From: Nostoc indistinguendum CM1-VF10
GTDB taxonomy: Bacteria > Cyanobacteriota > Cyanobacteriia > Cyanobacteriales > Nostocaceae
DNA length: 43,978 nucleotides
Assembly: GCA_019359215.1 (NCBI GenBank)
Contig: JAHHHS010000063.1
Coordinates: forward strand, 1 to 43,978
Direction of reading: 5' to 3'
In this document: piece by piece, positions 1-8,443 of the stretch
Position numbering within the stretch: the stretch's first letter is position 1
Layout: each line of letters opens with the position of its first letter
Translations under genes and position numbers: made by a program
The notes under the pieces: model-generated
Database searches by the model: none
What the model was told of the DNA's origin: nothing
The model's input: the letters and a program-made list of their open reading frames with translations, nothing else

Positions 1-360
1 AACCGTATTGGGAAACGTCGCGTTATCCCTGATATATTCTGCAAGAGTCGGATCAATCAACTCAGCGTAAGCTAGCACTGCTTTTCGTAAGATTTCCCCG
101 TTTCTTGGCAGGTTATCGCAAGAAAGAGTAGTGAAGGGGGTTATTAAGCGATCGCGTCGTCGGCGCATCGCCTCTACTATAAAGCCAATTGCAGTTGTTG
201 GAGTAAAAGGATTTTGCAGATCGTGCGCGACGTCTTCATTAGCTGTGTCCAGATTAAAACTCTGAATGGTTAGCTCGATTTTGTACAGTTGCTCAGATAG
301 AAAACTCAACACAATCCTATGCTTTGGGTTATTGCATTCTCTCAAAGTGGCAAAACAAGG
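1..360 (-). pseudogene. Mannitol dehydrogenase family remnant, runs off left edge
   Basis: The minus-strand frame is open from a TAA at 361-363 to the window edge. It contains HDLQNP, GFIVEAMRRRRDR and SCDNLPRNGEILRKA, which are hallmarks of the long-chain mannitol 2-dehydrogenase/fructuronate reductase family (NAD-dependent polyol oxidation). No family-like N-terminus with its nucleotide-binding start is present. The words SEQLYKIELTI look like a family SEQ..LY segment joined directly to the later K-I-x-LTI strand, so about 40 residues seem to be missing inside as well. The family relationship is visible in the motifs; the internal deletion is inferred from memory of the family layout. The rest of the gene lies outside the window. 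Confidence 0.6.
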
Positions 361-420
361 TTAGTTGGTTAGTTGTAACCAAAAATAATTTAGATGCATT
401 TGCCATGAAATCGCCTCACT

Positions 421-696
421 TTAATAGTTTTTTGCCTGCTCATCCAAAAAACACCATAGCCACTGTTCTCCTAACTCAGCCGAGCTAATTACTGAATGTC
501 CAGTTTCCTCATAATGCCGTCGGGCATGTTGATGAACAGAAGAATCACAGCACAGCATCTTGCCGCAACTTTGACAAATACGCAGATGCACCCAGCGACT
601 GTTTATTAGGATACACTCTTCACAACGAAATACTGGGTAGTTTGCTTTAGAAATCAGAGTCTCCATAGTTACATTATCTAAATGTTCGCAGCTCAT
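421..696 (-). CDS. UBP-type zinc finger protein
   Basis: This 91-residue protein is almost entirely a ZnF-UBP domain. It has paired CxxC motifs (FRCEEC, ICQSCG), then CCDSS, an HxHARRHxxxTGH stretch and the closing GEQWLWCFLDEQ. In eukaryotes this domain binds the free C-terminus of ubiquitin. Bacterial stand-alone versions are common and their role is not established, so no function beyond zinc binding is proposed. The start is the ATG at 696 and nothing upstream lengthens the domain. It is one of the few undamaged genes in the left part of the window. Confidence 0.85.
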   Translation of the reverse strand: MSCEHLDNVTMETLISKANYPVFRCEECILINSRWVHLRICQSCGKMLCCDSSVHQHARRHYEETGHSVISSAELGEQWLWCFLDEQAKNY

Positions 697-906
697 AGGG
701 ATTTCAATGATAGGTTAATCAGAGTATAGATTAGTCCAGGGAAACACAGCTAATTTTGTCAGTTAAGCATTAAACTTCATATATAAATGGCACGCTTGAT
801 AAGAGCAAGTCCACTATTTGTAAGGCTTTTGGGTACGAGGTGTAGTAAATGTTTAATGCGGAAAAGAATTGTGCTTTCTTAATCTTGTGAGAACAGAGCT
901 AGCAAT
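697..906. other. Short gap, no gene recognised
   Basis: About 210 bases between the zinc-finger gene and the nuclease pseudogene. I see no convincing open frame, RNA gene or terminator. It presumably holds the promoter of the zinc-finger gene. Confidence 0.4.
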
Positions 907-1423
907 ATAAAGCCATTGTGGAGAACTGCCATAATTTTAACTGTGATCGCTGGAGCTATCATCAGCGCTATCTTGATTTTCCAAAGAACTAACCAGCCAT
1001 CCATCGCGCTTACCGAAGAATGGATAGCTACTCAAATGGCAGATGGGGACAGCATCATAGTCCGCCTTTCCTGACGGCAGCCAAATGTCAGTTGAGCTTT
1101 GTGGTATCGATGCCCCTGAACTAGAACAGGGTAAAGCCCCAGGACAAGCATTAGCTAATGAAGCAAAACAGAAATTGCTCAAGCTAGTCGCAGCTGCCGA
1201 CAACCAACTGATAATCATTCCGGTGGAAAAAGACAACCAGGGGTGAACTGTTACCGAAGTGATGGCTTATGGAAAGGGTGAGGCTGATATCAGCTTTCAA
1301 GAAGAATTGCTCAAAAGCGGCTTGGCTAAAACGCACAAGTCCGGCGTGGAATGTCCGAATAATCTAGCTTTTGAAAAGGCGGCTGATATAGCAAAAGCAT
1401 CTCATATTGGGGTGTGGAAGTAG
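907..1423 (+). pseudogene. Thermonuclease (SNase-like) family pseudogene
   Basis: Joining two frames gives a small secreted or membrane-anchored nuclease: an N-terminal hydrophobic helix (AIILTVIAGAIISAILIF), then ADGDSIIVRL, VELCGIDAPE, PGQALANEAK, PVEKD and a C-terminal GVWK. These match the staphylococcal-nuclease fold, a calcium-dependent DNA/RNA phosphodiesterase. Three lesions are visible. The expected start position before KPLWRT is ATA (907-909). One extra T near 1066-1071 shifts the frame between VRL and DGSQMSVELCG. A TGA at 1244-1246 stands where the family has Arg (CGA) in the KDxxGR region. It ends at TAG 1421-1423, inside the first copy of a 36-bp repeat. Confidence 0.75.
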
Positions 1424-1517
1424 TCGAATTTGGAGAAGTATTGAAACAGCCCATTAGACCTTCTAAGCCTACTTACTGATAGTGTGGAAGTAGTCGAATT
1501 TGGAGAAGTATTGAAAC
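1412..1517 (+). CRISPR. Two-repeat, one-spacer CRISPR-like unit
   Basis: A 36-bp sequence beginning GTGTGGAAG and ending ATTGAAAC occurs twice without mismatch, at 1412-1447 and 1482-1517, separated by 34 bp of unrelated sequence. Repeat length, spacer length and the ATTGAAAC 3' end are those of common cyanobacterial CRISPR repeats. No cas gene is in the window, the flanks are decayed genes, and the first copy overlaps the stop of the nuclease pseudogene. It could therefore be an orphan remnant array or a chance partial duplication. Confidence 0.4.
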
Positions 1518-1585
1518 TAACACAACACCACTCTTTTTCCAACATTCAGCCATTCGTGTCCATAGGTCCAGCTGATTTCATCCGT

Positions 1586-2443
1586 TCTTCACTGACCTCA
1601 CTGATTATTCTTTTAGAAGATTTCGGTGGAGAGTCTCTGGAGAGATGGATACAGCAGCGTCCAGATTTCTGCCCTATGGGCAAATCATCATTGATGTCAT
1701 CCCAGAAGTTGAATTGATTATTGGCAAGCAACCGCCCATAGCGGAAGTTGGGGCAACGGAAACTCAAAACCGCTTCAATCGAGTCTTTGGGCAATTCATT
1801 CGGGTATTTAGTTCAGCAGAATATCCTTTAGTGATTTTTCTGGACGATCTTCAATGGGCAGACTCAGCAACACTCAAGTTGATCGAGTTGATGATGACGG
1901 ATGCCCAGACGCAATATCTGTTTTTGATTGGAGCCTATCGAGATAATGAGGTGAACTACTCACATCCACTAACGATAATGCTGGAGGGACTCAGACAAAA
2001 GGGAGCAATTACCAGCTAAATTACGTTAGCACCGTTGGGACTAAACGCGATCGCACAACTGATTGCAGACACATTACACAGTGACATCAGTACAATCATC
2101 TCATTGGCAGAATTAGTATTGCAGAAAACCGACGGAAATCCCTTTTTTGTCAATGAGTTTTTGAAAACACTCTATGCAGAAAACTTGTTAAGCTTCGACC
2201 TTGAAAATCTCAGTTGGCGATGGGATATCACTCACATTGAAGGCAAGAACATCACCGATAATGTGGTCGAGTTGATGCTTGGCAAACTGAAAAAACTGCC
2301 TCCAGCAACCCAGCAAGTTAGTTTTACAATTCGCCGCTTGTATTGGTGCTGATTTTGATTTAAACACCCTCTCTATCATTTGTGAAAGCTCATCTAGAAA
2401 AATTTTCCCGCAACTGACACTAGCGGCTCAGTCAGGTTTAATT
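1586..2443 (+). pseudogene. Kinase/ATPase N-terminal part of a trifunctional sensor kinase, decayed
   Basis: The stretch encodes LIILLEDFGGESLERWIQQ, the hinge of the Ser/Thr-kinase domain in cyanobacterial proteins combining kinase, AAA-type ATPase and histidine kinase. Near 1650 it passes abruptly into the ATPase part (IIIDVIPEVELIIG, FLDDLQWAD with a Walker-B-like DD, LFLIGAYRDNE). Most of the kinase and the Walker A region are therefore deleted. A TAA at 2017-2019 lies in frame (ITS-stop-ITLAPLGL, probably from CAA). A tandem AGTT duplication at 2316-2323 then shifts the frame; removing it restores QVLQFAACIGADFDLNTLSIICE, which continues into the next open frame. Confidence 0.75.
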
Positions 2444-5400
2444 GTGCCGACATCTGAGTTAGATGAACAACTCTTGGTTCAGGATTACAAATTCTTGCAC
2501 GATCGCGTGCAGCAAGCAGCTTATGCCTTAATCGATGAGTCGCACAAACAAGTTGTTCATCTCCAAATTGGTCGCAATTTACTCAAAAAGACTTTGCCGG
2601 AGCGAATATCAGAGCGGCTATTTGAAATTGTCGATCATCTTAATTATGGGATTGAGCTTGTCGCCGAGCGAGCAGAACGAGATGAAATTGCCAGATTAAA
2701 TTTAATCGCAGGTCAGAAAGCAAAAGCAGCGATCGCTTATGGCGTGTCAAAAAAATATTTAGCTACAGCAAGAGTTTGGCTGGCAGCATCTAGCTGGCAA
2801 ACAGATTATGACCTGAGCTTAGAATTATACACAGAAACAATAGAAGTTGCTTATTTGTGTGGCAATTTTGAGCAGGTGGAGTACTGGGCAGCGATTGTTC
2901 TGCAACAGGCTAAAACGGTTCTTGATAGCGTGAAAGTATACGAAGTCAAAATTCAAGCTGACATGGCACAAAATCAACCGTTAGAAGCAATCAACACTGG
3001 ATTACAAGTGTTGCACCAACTGGAAATTTGTTTTCCCAAACAGCCAAGTCAGTCAGATATTCAGCTTGAACTAGACGCAATCTCATACCTTTTGAGTGAA
3101 AAGTCGATTGAGGACTTGATTCATTTGCCAGAAATGTGCAAGCCGGATAAGTTAGCAGCCATGAGAATACTATCCAGAATTACGATTGCGGCCTGGATTG
3201 CTATTCCTAATTTAATGCCGCTATTGGTATCAAAACAAGTCAGGTTATCATTTGAATATGGAAATGCCTTTGCATCTCCCTTTGCTTATGCCAATTTTGG
3301 ATTAGTTCTGTGTGGGAATGTGGGAGACATCGAGACTGGCTACGAGTTTGGACAGTTAGCGTTAAGGCTATTGTCTCCACCTAAGCCCCATTCACTCAGA
3401 GCTAGAACATTGCTCATTGTGAATACCTTCATCATTCATTGGAAAGAGCATGTAAGAGAAACATTACAGCCTCTTTTAGAAGCCTACCGAAGTGGGCTAG
3501 AAACCGGAGATTTAGAGTTTGCCTCCTATGCTGCTCACACTTATTGCTTTAACTCCTATGTTGTCGGAAATGAATTGGTGGAAGTTGACCACTATATGAC
3601 AATATACAACGCAGCAATCCATCAAATCAAACAGGAAACAGCACTAACCTGGAATCTGATATTTCAGCAGGCGATCGCAAATTTGATGGGATACTCTGTT
3701 GATCCAACCCGTCTAATAGGCAAATTCTACAATGAGGAGAACGAATTACCAAAACATGAAGCAGCAAATGATGGAAGTGCAATTTTTAATGTCTATTTCA
3801 ATAAAATTCTGCTGTACTACTTATTTTCGGAGTATGCTCAGGCTGTTGATATCTCAAACATAGCAGAACGTTATTTGATCTTAATAACAAGCTCCCCTCT
3901 TGGCCCTTTCTACTGCCTCTGTGATGCTCTGGCAAGACTTGCAATTTACCCTGAAAGTAGCACGCAAGTACAGGAACAAATTCTCAAAAAAATTGCGGTT
4001 AGTCAGGATAAAATGAAGCAGTGGGCACATTACGCGCCCATGAATTATTTGCATAAATATCATTTAGTACAAGCCGAGACTGCACGGGTTTTAGGTCAGT
4101 TGTTTGAGGCAGAAGAGTTCTATGAACAAGCAATTCTTGGAGCGAAAGAAAATGGCTATCTTCGAGAAGAAGCCTTATCTTATGAATTAGCTGCCAAGTT
4201 TTATCTATCTCGTGGCCGGGAAAAGTTTGCCCAAACTTATATGAAAGAAGCTCACTACTGCTATGAACGGTGGGGAGCAACTGCGAAAGTAAGAGATTTA
4301 GAAACTCGCTATCCACAATTATTGCCTCAGCCGTCAGGCATGGCTGACATATTAAACCGCACAAATTCTAAAACCATCTCTAATAATCCAGGCATCGCTT
4401 TCGATTTAGCAGCGGTGATAAAAGCATCACAAGCGATCGCTTGTGAAATTGAACTGGAGCAGTTACTCAATTCCTTGATAAAGATTTTAATCAAAAATGC
4501 TGGTGCACAAACCGGATTCCTGATTTTGGAAAACGCCAAACAATGGGTGATTGAAGCTTGTGGTGAACTAAATGATGGTGATGGTGAAATTGTCTATGCT
4601 ACGCAAGTACTGCAATCGATCCCAACTGCAAATCACCTTCCTGAGTCAATTATTAATTATGTTATTCGTACTCAAGAATGTATCATCTTAAATAATGCAG
4701 CTCATCAAGGTAATTTTATCAATGAGCCATACATTCAGCACAATAAAATTCAATCAATCTTATGTTTACCCCTTCTGAATCAAAGTAAGCTAGTTGGTGT
4801 GTTGTATCTTGAAAATCAATTAGCTGCTGGGGCATTTACACCAGAGCGAGCGCAAGTTTTACATCTACTATCAACTCAAGCAGCCATTGCCATCGAAAAT
4901 GCTAGGCTCTACTCAAAGCTACGTGAGAGCGAAAGTAAAATGACTCAATTTCTGGAAGCAATTCCAGTCGGTGTTGCAATTTTAGATACATCGGGTCGCC
5001 TTTATTACTTCAACCAGCGAGCAACTCAGCTATTGGCTAAAGATATCGATCCTTCTCTGACACCCAATCAACTTGCACAGGAGTATCAAATTTATCTAGC
5101 TGGAACGGAGCAAAAATATCTAACTGAGAGAATGCCAATTATCCGAGCGCTAAGAGGTGAACACACTAAAGTTGATGATATAGAAATTCACCGCAATAAC
5201 TCCACAATTCCCGTTGAGGTATGGGGAACTCCAGTATTTGACGAGCAGGGCAATGTGACTTATGCGATCGCAACCTTTCAAGACATTACCGAGCGAAAAC
5301 AAGCCGAGCAACTGTTAGCCAATTACAATCGCACCTTAGAGCAACACGTTGCCCAACGAACAGCAGCTTTACAGAAAAGCGAAGCCACATTGCGCGATGT

Positions 5401-6421
5401 CTACGACGAGCTTCGCTTACGAGAACAAGAATTACGGCTGATCACAGATGCTCTCCCCGCTTGTATCAGTTATGTGGATGCCGATCAACGTCATCGATTT
5501 ATCAATCGCACCTATGAGGTGTGGCTTAACTATAGTCGAGATGAGATTTTGGCCAAGTCTGTTCGTGAACTCGTGGGGGACATGACTTATCAGATTCTTG
5601 AACCGTATATCAATCAAGCTTTAGCAGGACAAACTGCAACCCTGGAACTAGAAATGCTCTTGCCATCCGGTAAAAAGTATATCACTTCTACCTTGATACC
5701 CCATTTCGATGGCAATGCTCAAGTTGTAGGATTTTATAGTCTACACACAGACATCAGCGAACAGCGAAACGCTGCACTACGTGAACTCAAACGTGCTGAG
5801 GAAGCCTCGATTTTAGAGGAACGCAACCGCATGGCACGGGAAATTCATGATACGCTGGCTCAAGCGTTTACAGGCATTTTAGCTCAAGTTGGTGCAGCAA
5901 CCCAAGTGTTAACCGATGATTTAGAAGCAACACAGGCACATCTCGACATGATCGATCAATTGGCACGAATCGGGCTGAGTGAAGCTCGTCGCTCAGTCAC
6001 AGCACTCCGTCCTCAGTTGTTAGAGCAAGGCGATTTATCTAGCGCCCTCAATCGCCTTGTGACACAAATGAGATCTGCTACCGATGATACTGCTTTGATT
6101 TACGAAATTCAGGGTACAGCCTATCCTTTACCCGCCGAAGTGGAGAATAACTTACTACGAATTGGGCAGGAAGCATTGACAAATGCAATCAAATATGCAA
6201 AAGCTCAGGAAATTCGCCTTGAGTTAGTGTATGGGGATGCACAATGTAGTTTGTGTATAAAAGACAATGGACAAGGCTTTGGAGTAGGTAGCGTTCCCTC
6301 TGTTGGCGGATTTGGATTATTAGGAATGAACGAACGGGCAGAGCGAATTGGAGCGCAATTGAGAATTGAAAGCCAGCCTGGACAGGGAACAGAAATTACT
6401 GTCATAGTCAATCAAGGATGA
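2444..6421 (+). CDS. Sensor histidine kinase half (TPR-like, GAF, PAS, PAS, HisKA_3, HATPase)
   Basis: This 1,325-codon open frame is the intact C-terminal part of the broken giant kinase upstream. The GTG at 2444 is only the first available start in the frame and may not be used. Regions in order: end of the ATPase module (1-100), a helical repeat region (about 100-640), GAF (about 660-825), PAS (830-955), a coiled linker, a second PAS (995-1110), a HisKA_3 dimerisation domain with phospho-acceptor His1135 in REIHDTLAQ, and an HATPase (1229-1325) with EALTNAIKYA, DNGQGFG and GGFGLLGM. HisKA_3 kinases phosphorylate NarL-type regulators, and one follows with an ATGA overlap. Whether the fragment is expressed without its N-terminus is unknown. 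Confidence 0.8.
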   Translation: MPTSELDEQLLVQDYKFLHDRVQQAAYALIDESHKQVVHLQIGRNLLKKTLPERISERLFEIVDHLNYGIELVAERAERDEIARLNLIAGQKAKAAIAYGVSKKYLATARVWLAASSWQTDYDLSLELYTETIEVAYLCGNFEQVEYWAAIVLQQAKTVLDSVKVYEVKIQADMAQNQPLEAINTGLQVLHQLEICFPKQPSQSDIQLELDAISYLLSEKSIEDLIHLPEMCKPDKLAAMRILSRITIAAWIAIPNLMPLLVSKQVRLSFEYGNAFASPFAYANFGLVLCGNVGDIETGYEFGQLALRLLSPPKPHSLRARTLLIVNTFIIHWKEHVRETLQPLLEAYRSGLETGDLEFASYAAHTYCFNSYVVGNELVEVDHYMTIYNAAIHQIKQETALTWNLIFQQAIANLMGYSVDPTRLIGKFYNEENELPKHEAANDGSAIFNVYFNKILLYYLFSEYAQAVDISNIAERYLILITSSPLGPFYCLCDALARLAIYPESSTQVQEQILKKIAVSQDKMKQWAHYAPMNYLHKYHLVQAETARVLGQLFEAEEFYEQAILGAKENGYLREEALSYELAAKFYLSRGREKFAQTYMKEAHYCYERWGATAKVRDLETRYPQLLPQPSGMADILNRTNSKTISNNPGIAFDLAAVIKASQAIACEIELEQLLNSLIKILIKNAGAQTGFLILENAKQWVIEACGELNDGDGEIVYATQVLQSIPTANHLPESIINYVIRTQECIILNNAAHQGNFINEPYIQHNKIQSILCLPLLNQSKLVGVLYLENQLAAGAFTPERAQVLHLLSTQAAIAIENARLYSKLRESESKMTQFLEAIPVGVAILDTSGRLYYFNQRATQLLAKDIDPSLTPNQLAQEYQIYLAGTEQKYLTERMPIIRALRGEHTKVDDIEIHRNNSTIPVEVWGTPVFDEQGNVTYAIATFQDITERKQAEQLLANYNRTLEQHVAQRTAALQKSEATLRDVYDELRLREQELRLITDALPACISYVDADQRHRFINRTYEVWLNYSRDEILAKSVRELVGDMTYQILEPYINQALAGQTATLELEMLLPSGKKYITSTLIPHFDGNAQVVGFYSLHTDISEQRNAALRELKRAEEASILEERNRMAREIHDTLAQAFTGILAQVGAATQVLTDDLEATQAHLDMIDQLARIGLSEARRSVTALRPQLLEQGDLSSALNRLVTQMRSATDDTALIYEIQGTAYPLPAEVENNLLRIGQEALTNAIKYAKAQEIRLELVYGDAQCSLCIKDNGQGFGVGSVPSVGGFGLLGMNERAERIGAQLRIESQPGQGTEITVIVNQG

Positions 6422-7059
6422 GAACTATGATCGACCAATCCAGTACAATTCGCGTTTTAATTGTTGACGATCACTCCATTTTCAGACAAGGATTGGCAAC
6501 CATCATTAACCGCGATCCTGAAATGACGGTAATTGCTCAAGCAGAAGATGGACAACAGGCGATCGCCCTCTTTAGCGAACATCAACCGGATGTGACTTTG
6601 ATGGATTTGCGAATGCCGCAGATGGGAGGAGTGGAAGCCATTACTGCGATTTGTACCCAATTTAAACCTGCCCGAATTATTGTGCTTACCACATACGATG
6701 GCGATGAAGATATCTATCGCGGATTGCAGGCAGGGGCCAAAGGCTATCTGCTCAAGGATGCAAAAGCCAACGAACTTCTTAATGCCATTCGCATGGTTAA
6801 TCGCGGTCAGCAGTACATTCCACCTGAGGTGGGGGCAAAGCTGGTGCAGCGCATGAGTAACCCAGAACTGAGCGAACGAGAGCTAGAAGTACTCGGTTTA
6901 ATGGCACAGGGTATGAGTAATTCAGATATTGCAACTGCTCTAACTATTGGCGAAAGTACTGTCAAATCTCATGTCAATCGCATTCTCAGTAAATTGGGAG
7001 TCAGCGATCGCACTCAAGCCGTGATTATTGCGGTCAAACGCGGGATTGTTAGTTTGTAA
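6418..7059 (+). CDS. NarL/FixJ-type response regulator
   Basis: The receiver domain (about residues 11-130) shows VDD at 16-18, phospho-acceptor Asp63 in TLMDLRMP and Lys in YLLKDA. A LuxR-type helix-turn-helix follows (LSERELEVLGLMAQGMSNSDIATAL and STVKSHVNRILSKLGV). The ATG at 6418 overlaps the kinase stop as ATGA; a second in-frame ATG at 6427 is equally possible. The overlap and the HisKA_3 type of the upstream kinase make them a cognate pair, so this protein is the likely transcriptional output of the sensor. All key residues are present. Its targets are unknown. The first copy of the promoter module begins right after its stop. Confidence 0.9.
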   Translation: MRTMIDQSSTIRVLIVDDHSIFRQGLATIINRDPEMTVIAQAEDGQQAIALFSEHQPDVTLMDLRMPQMGGVEAITAICTQFKPARIIVLTTYDGDEDIYRGLQAGAKGYLLKDAKANELLNAIRMVNRGQQYIPPEVGAKLVQRMSNPELSERELEVLGLMAQGMSNSDIATALTIGESTVKSHVNRILSKLGVSDRTQAVIIAVKRGIVSL

Positions 7060-7081
7060 GCTGTGCTTTCGGTTAACTTTC

Positions 7082-7206
7082 GATTCCAACTTTAGTTGGA
7101 GTTAGTTTTCCATTGTGAGATGGGTTATGCGATCGTCCATGCGACTCAATAAAAGTGCCAACTATGAGTGGACGACAACCCAGAGTCAATTGCATATATT
7201 AAATTT
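7082..7206 (+). promoter_or_regulatory. Promoter module, copy 1
   Basis: It contains the palindrome TCCAACTTTAGTTGGA (7085-7100), an imperfect second dyad CGTCCATGC/GAGTGGACG (7134-7174) and a -10-like TATATT at 7195-7200. The TATATT stands exactly six bases before an ATG. The same order and spacing recur at 8231 and 11522. The palindrome may be an operator and the spacing predicts a leaderless transcript; both are inferences. Confidence 0.55.
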
Positions 7207-7290
7207 ATGCAAGCACAGATAGCAATCCAGTTGCAAGATTCAAGTTTGCTGAATACAGATGGCACACAGAGGAATGTAGGCGTAGTCTAA
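7207..7290 (+). other. Leader ORF of module copy 1 (27 codons)
   Basis: ATG follows TATATT by six bases and opens MQAQIAIQLQDSS. The first codons match the leader ORFs at 8355 (MQTQIAQ) and 11646 (MQTPIANQLQ). Copy 1 carries about 40 bp that copy 2 lacks. No function is known; conservation of the start in three copies is the only evidence that it is translated. Confidence 0.35.
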
Positions 7291-7315
7291 CCCAGGTATC
7301 ACTTGCGGTAAACAT

Positions 7316-7410
7316 ACTTCTCCTCAGAAACACCGTTAATTATTTGTCTCACCTTCAACCCAGGATCGCCAGCAGAGTTGATGGCAGCAATTATCGCTGC
7401 AAGTAATGAC
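7316..7410 (+). pseudogene. Scar of a second DsbA-like gene
   Basis: Bases 7331-7375 match the first codons of the DsbA-like gene at 8444 (its 8462-8506), with the Shine-Dalgarno and start region mutated. Bases 7376-7410 match the last codons of that gene (about 8966-9003). So this is a former duplicate from which nearly the whole coding body, roughly 460 bp, has been lost. It explains why the cupin gene downstream is preceded by a module copy without a gene of its own. Confidence 0.6.
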
Positions 7411-7449
7411 GTGCTTTGATCCTCAATCCCACAATTATTAAGACGTAAA

Positions 7450-7920
7450 ATGATGAACACCGAATTGAGTCAAAATAAAGTTGCAATTGTCAGCCGACGC
7501 GAAGACCTCAATTGGTTCGATACAATGCCTGGTGAGCAAATGGCTATCCGCGTACCCAGCACAGATGTCGGCGGGGCTTTCACAATCCTCGAAGTGCGTG
7601 TCCCAGCGTTCTCAGGCCCGCCACTTCACTATCACAAAGATAGAGAGGAGATATTTGAAATACTTGAAGGCAGATTTCGCTTTCACTGCGCGGGTGAAGA
7701 GTTCGAGGTCGGGCCTGGAACAACGGTTGTTGTACCCCGTAAAAGCGTGCATGGATTCGTGAACCTGGGGCCGGGAGCGGCTCGGATGCTTTTCATCTTC
7801 GTACCCGGCGATATTGACGAATTCTTCCCCCAAATAGGCCAAACGCCGCCTGAAGATTGGACTGATCTTTCATCTCAGCATGACACTTGGATCGTCGGAT
7901 CTCCCCTGTCCGCCAGCTAA
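7450..7920 (+). CDS. Cupin-domain protein
   Basis: This 156-residue protein is a single cupin beta-barrel. The first motif is PPLHYHKDREEIFEILEGRF, giving two His and a Glu as metal ligands. The second part is VGPGTTVVVPRKSVHGFVN with the final His. Small cupins of this type are metal-binding enzymes or sensors of many functions and the substrate cannot be read from the sequence. ATG 7450 and ATG 7453 are both possible starts; no good Shine-Dalgarno precedes either. It lies downstream of module copy 1, in a cluster with DsbA-like, hydrolase and SnoaL-like genes, which suggests a stress or detoxification role. The gene appears intact. Confidence 0.85.
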   Translation: MMNTELSQNKVAIVSRREDLNWFDTMPGEQMAIRVPSTDVGGAFTILEVRVPAFSGPPLHYHKDREEIFEILEGRFRFHCAGEEFEVGPGTTVVVPRKSVHGFVNLGPGAARMLFIFVPGDIDEFFPQIGQTPPEDWTDLSSQHDTWIVGSPLSAS

Positions 7921-7968
7921 AGAGGCTGCAAACGATTAAAGTGCGTTGTAACTCAAAAAGCTTGAGTG

Positions 7969-7998
7969 TTCGCGATTGAGCGATCGCTCAATCGCGAA
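7969..7998. repeat. Perfect 30-bp palindrome centred on HIP1
   Basis: Bases 7969-7998 equal their own reverse complement. The arm is TTCGCGATTGAGCGA and the centre contains the HIP1 octamer GCGATCGC. It lies 48 bp after the cupin stop, without a following T-run, so it is not a classical Rho-independent terminator, though a cruciform or hairpin could still affect transcription. Confidence 0.8.
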
Positions 7999-8230
7999 AT
8001 AAAGCCATAAGAGCTAACCAGCCCACCAGATAACACCTAAAACCAACACAGGAGATGAAAACCCCTTGGGAAGGATGCGATCGCCTCCAGAACAATGCCG
8101 CGAAAATGGCAAAGCAAATTGAAGCACGGCTGCCAGTATCCACTAGTACCGACCACGATTTGGTGTTGTCCAGCTAGTCTGCCTAAAAATCCCCCAGCTG
8201 ATTGAAGATTAAATTGAGGTATTTTGTTGG
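7999..8230. other. Intergenic stretch, no recognised gene
   Basis: There is only a 40-codon frame from ATG 8055 (start MKTPWEGCDRLQ) to TAG 8175-8177. It has no family resemblance and an AGGAG touching the ATG, too close to be useful. I do not call it a gene. Confidence 0.4.
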
Positions 8231-8354
8231 ATTCCAACTTTAGTTGGAGTTAGTCTTCCATTGTGAGATGGGTTAAAAGATCGTCCACTCGACTAAATAA
8301 AAGTGCCAACTTTGAGTGGACGACAAATCCCAGCCGATTGCATATATTAAATTC
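8231..8354 (+). promoter_or_regulatory. Promoter module, copy 2
   Basis: The palindrome TCCAACTTTAGTTGGA lies at 8233-8248. A perfect 9-bp dyad CGTCCACTC/GAGTGGACG lies at 8282-8322. TATATT at 8343-8348 is six bases before the leader ATG at 8355. It drives, by position, the DsbA-like gene and perhaps the hydrolase after it. Copy 1 has the same parts with a damaged second dyad. Confidence 0.6.
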
Positions 8355-8387
8355 ATGCAAACACAGATAGCACAGAAAGGGACGTAG
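8355..8387 (+). other. Leader ORF of module copy 2 (10 codons)
   Basis: ATG six bases after TATATT opens MQTQIAQKGT and ends at TAG 8385-8387, 56 bases before the DsbA-like start. The opening codons are shared with the two other module copies. It may be a leader peptide of a leaderless mRNA; this is inference. Confidence 0.35.
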
Positions 8388-8443
8388 GCGTAGCCCACCG
8401 CAGACATCGCTTGTGGTAAACATACTTCCCCTCGGAGGTACCA

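Noticed and set aside
8055..8177. 40-codon plus-strand frame starting MKTPWEGCDRLQ
   Set aside because: No family resemblance, AGGAG touches the ATG, and the codons do not look constrained; treated as intergenic.
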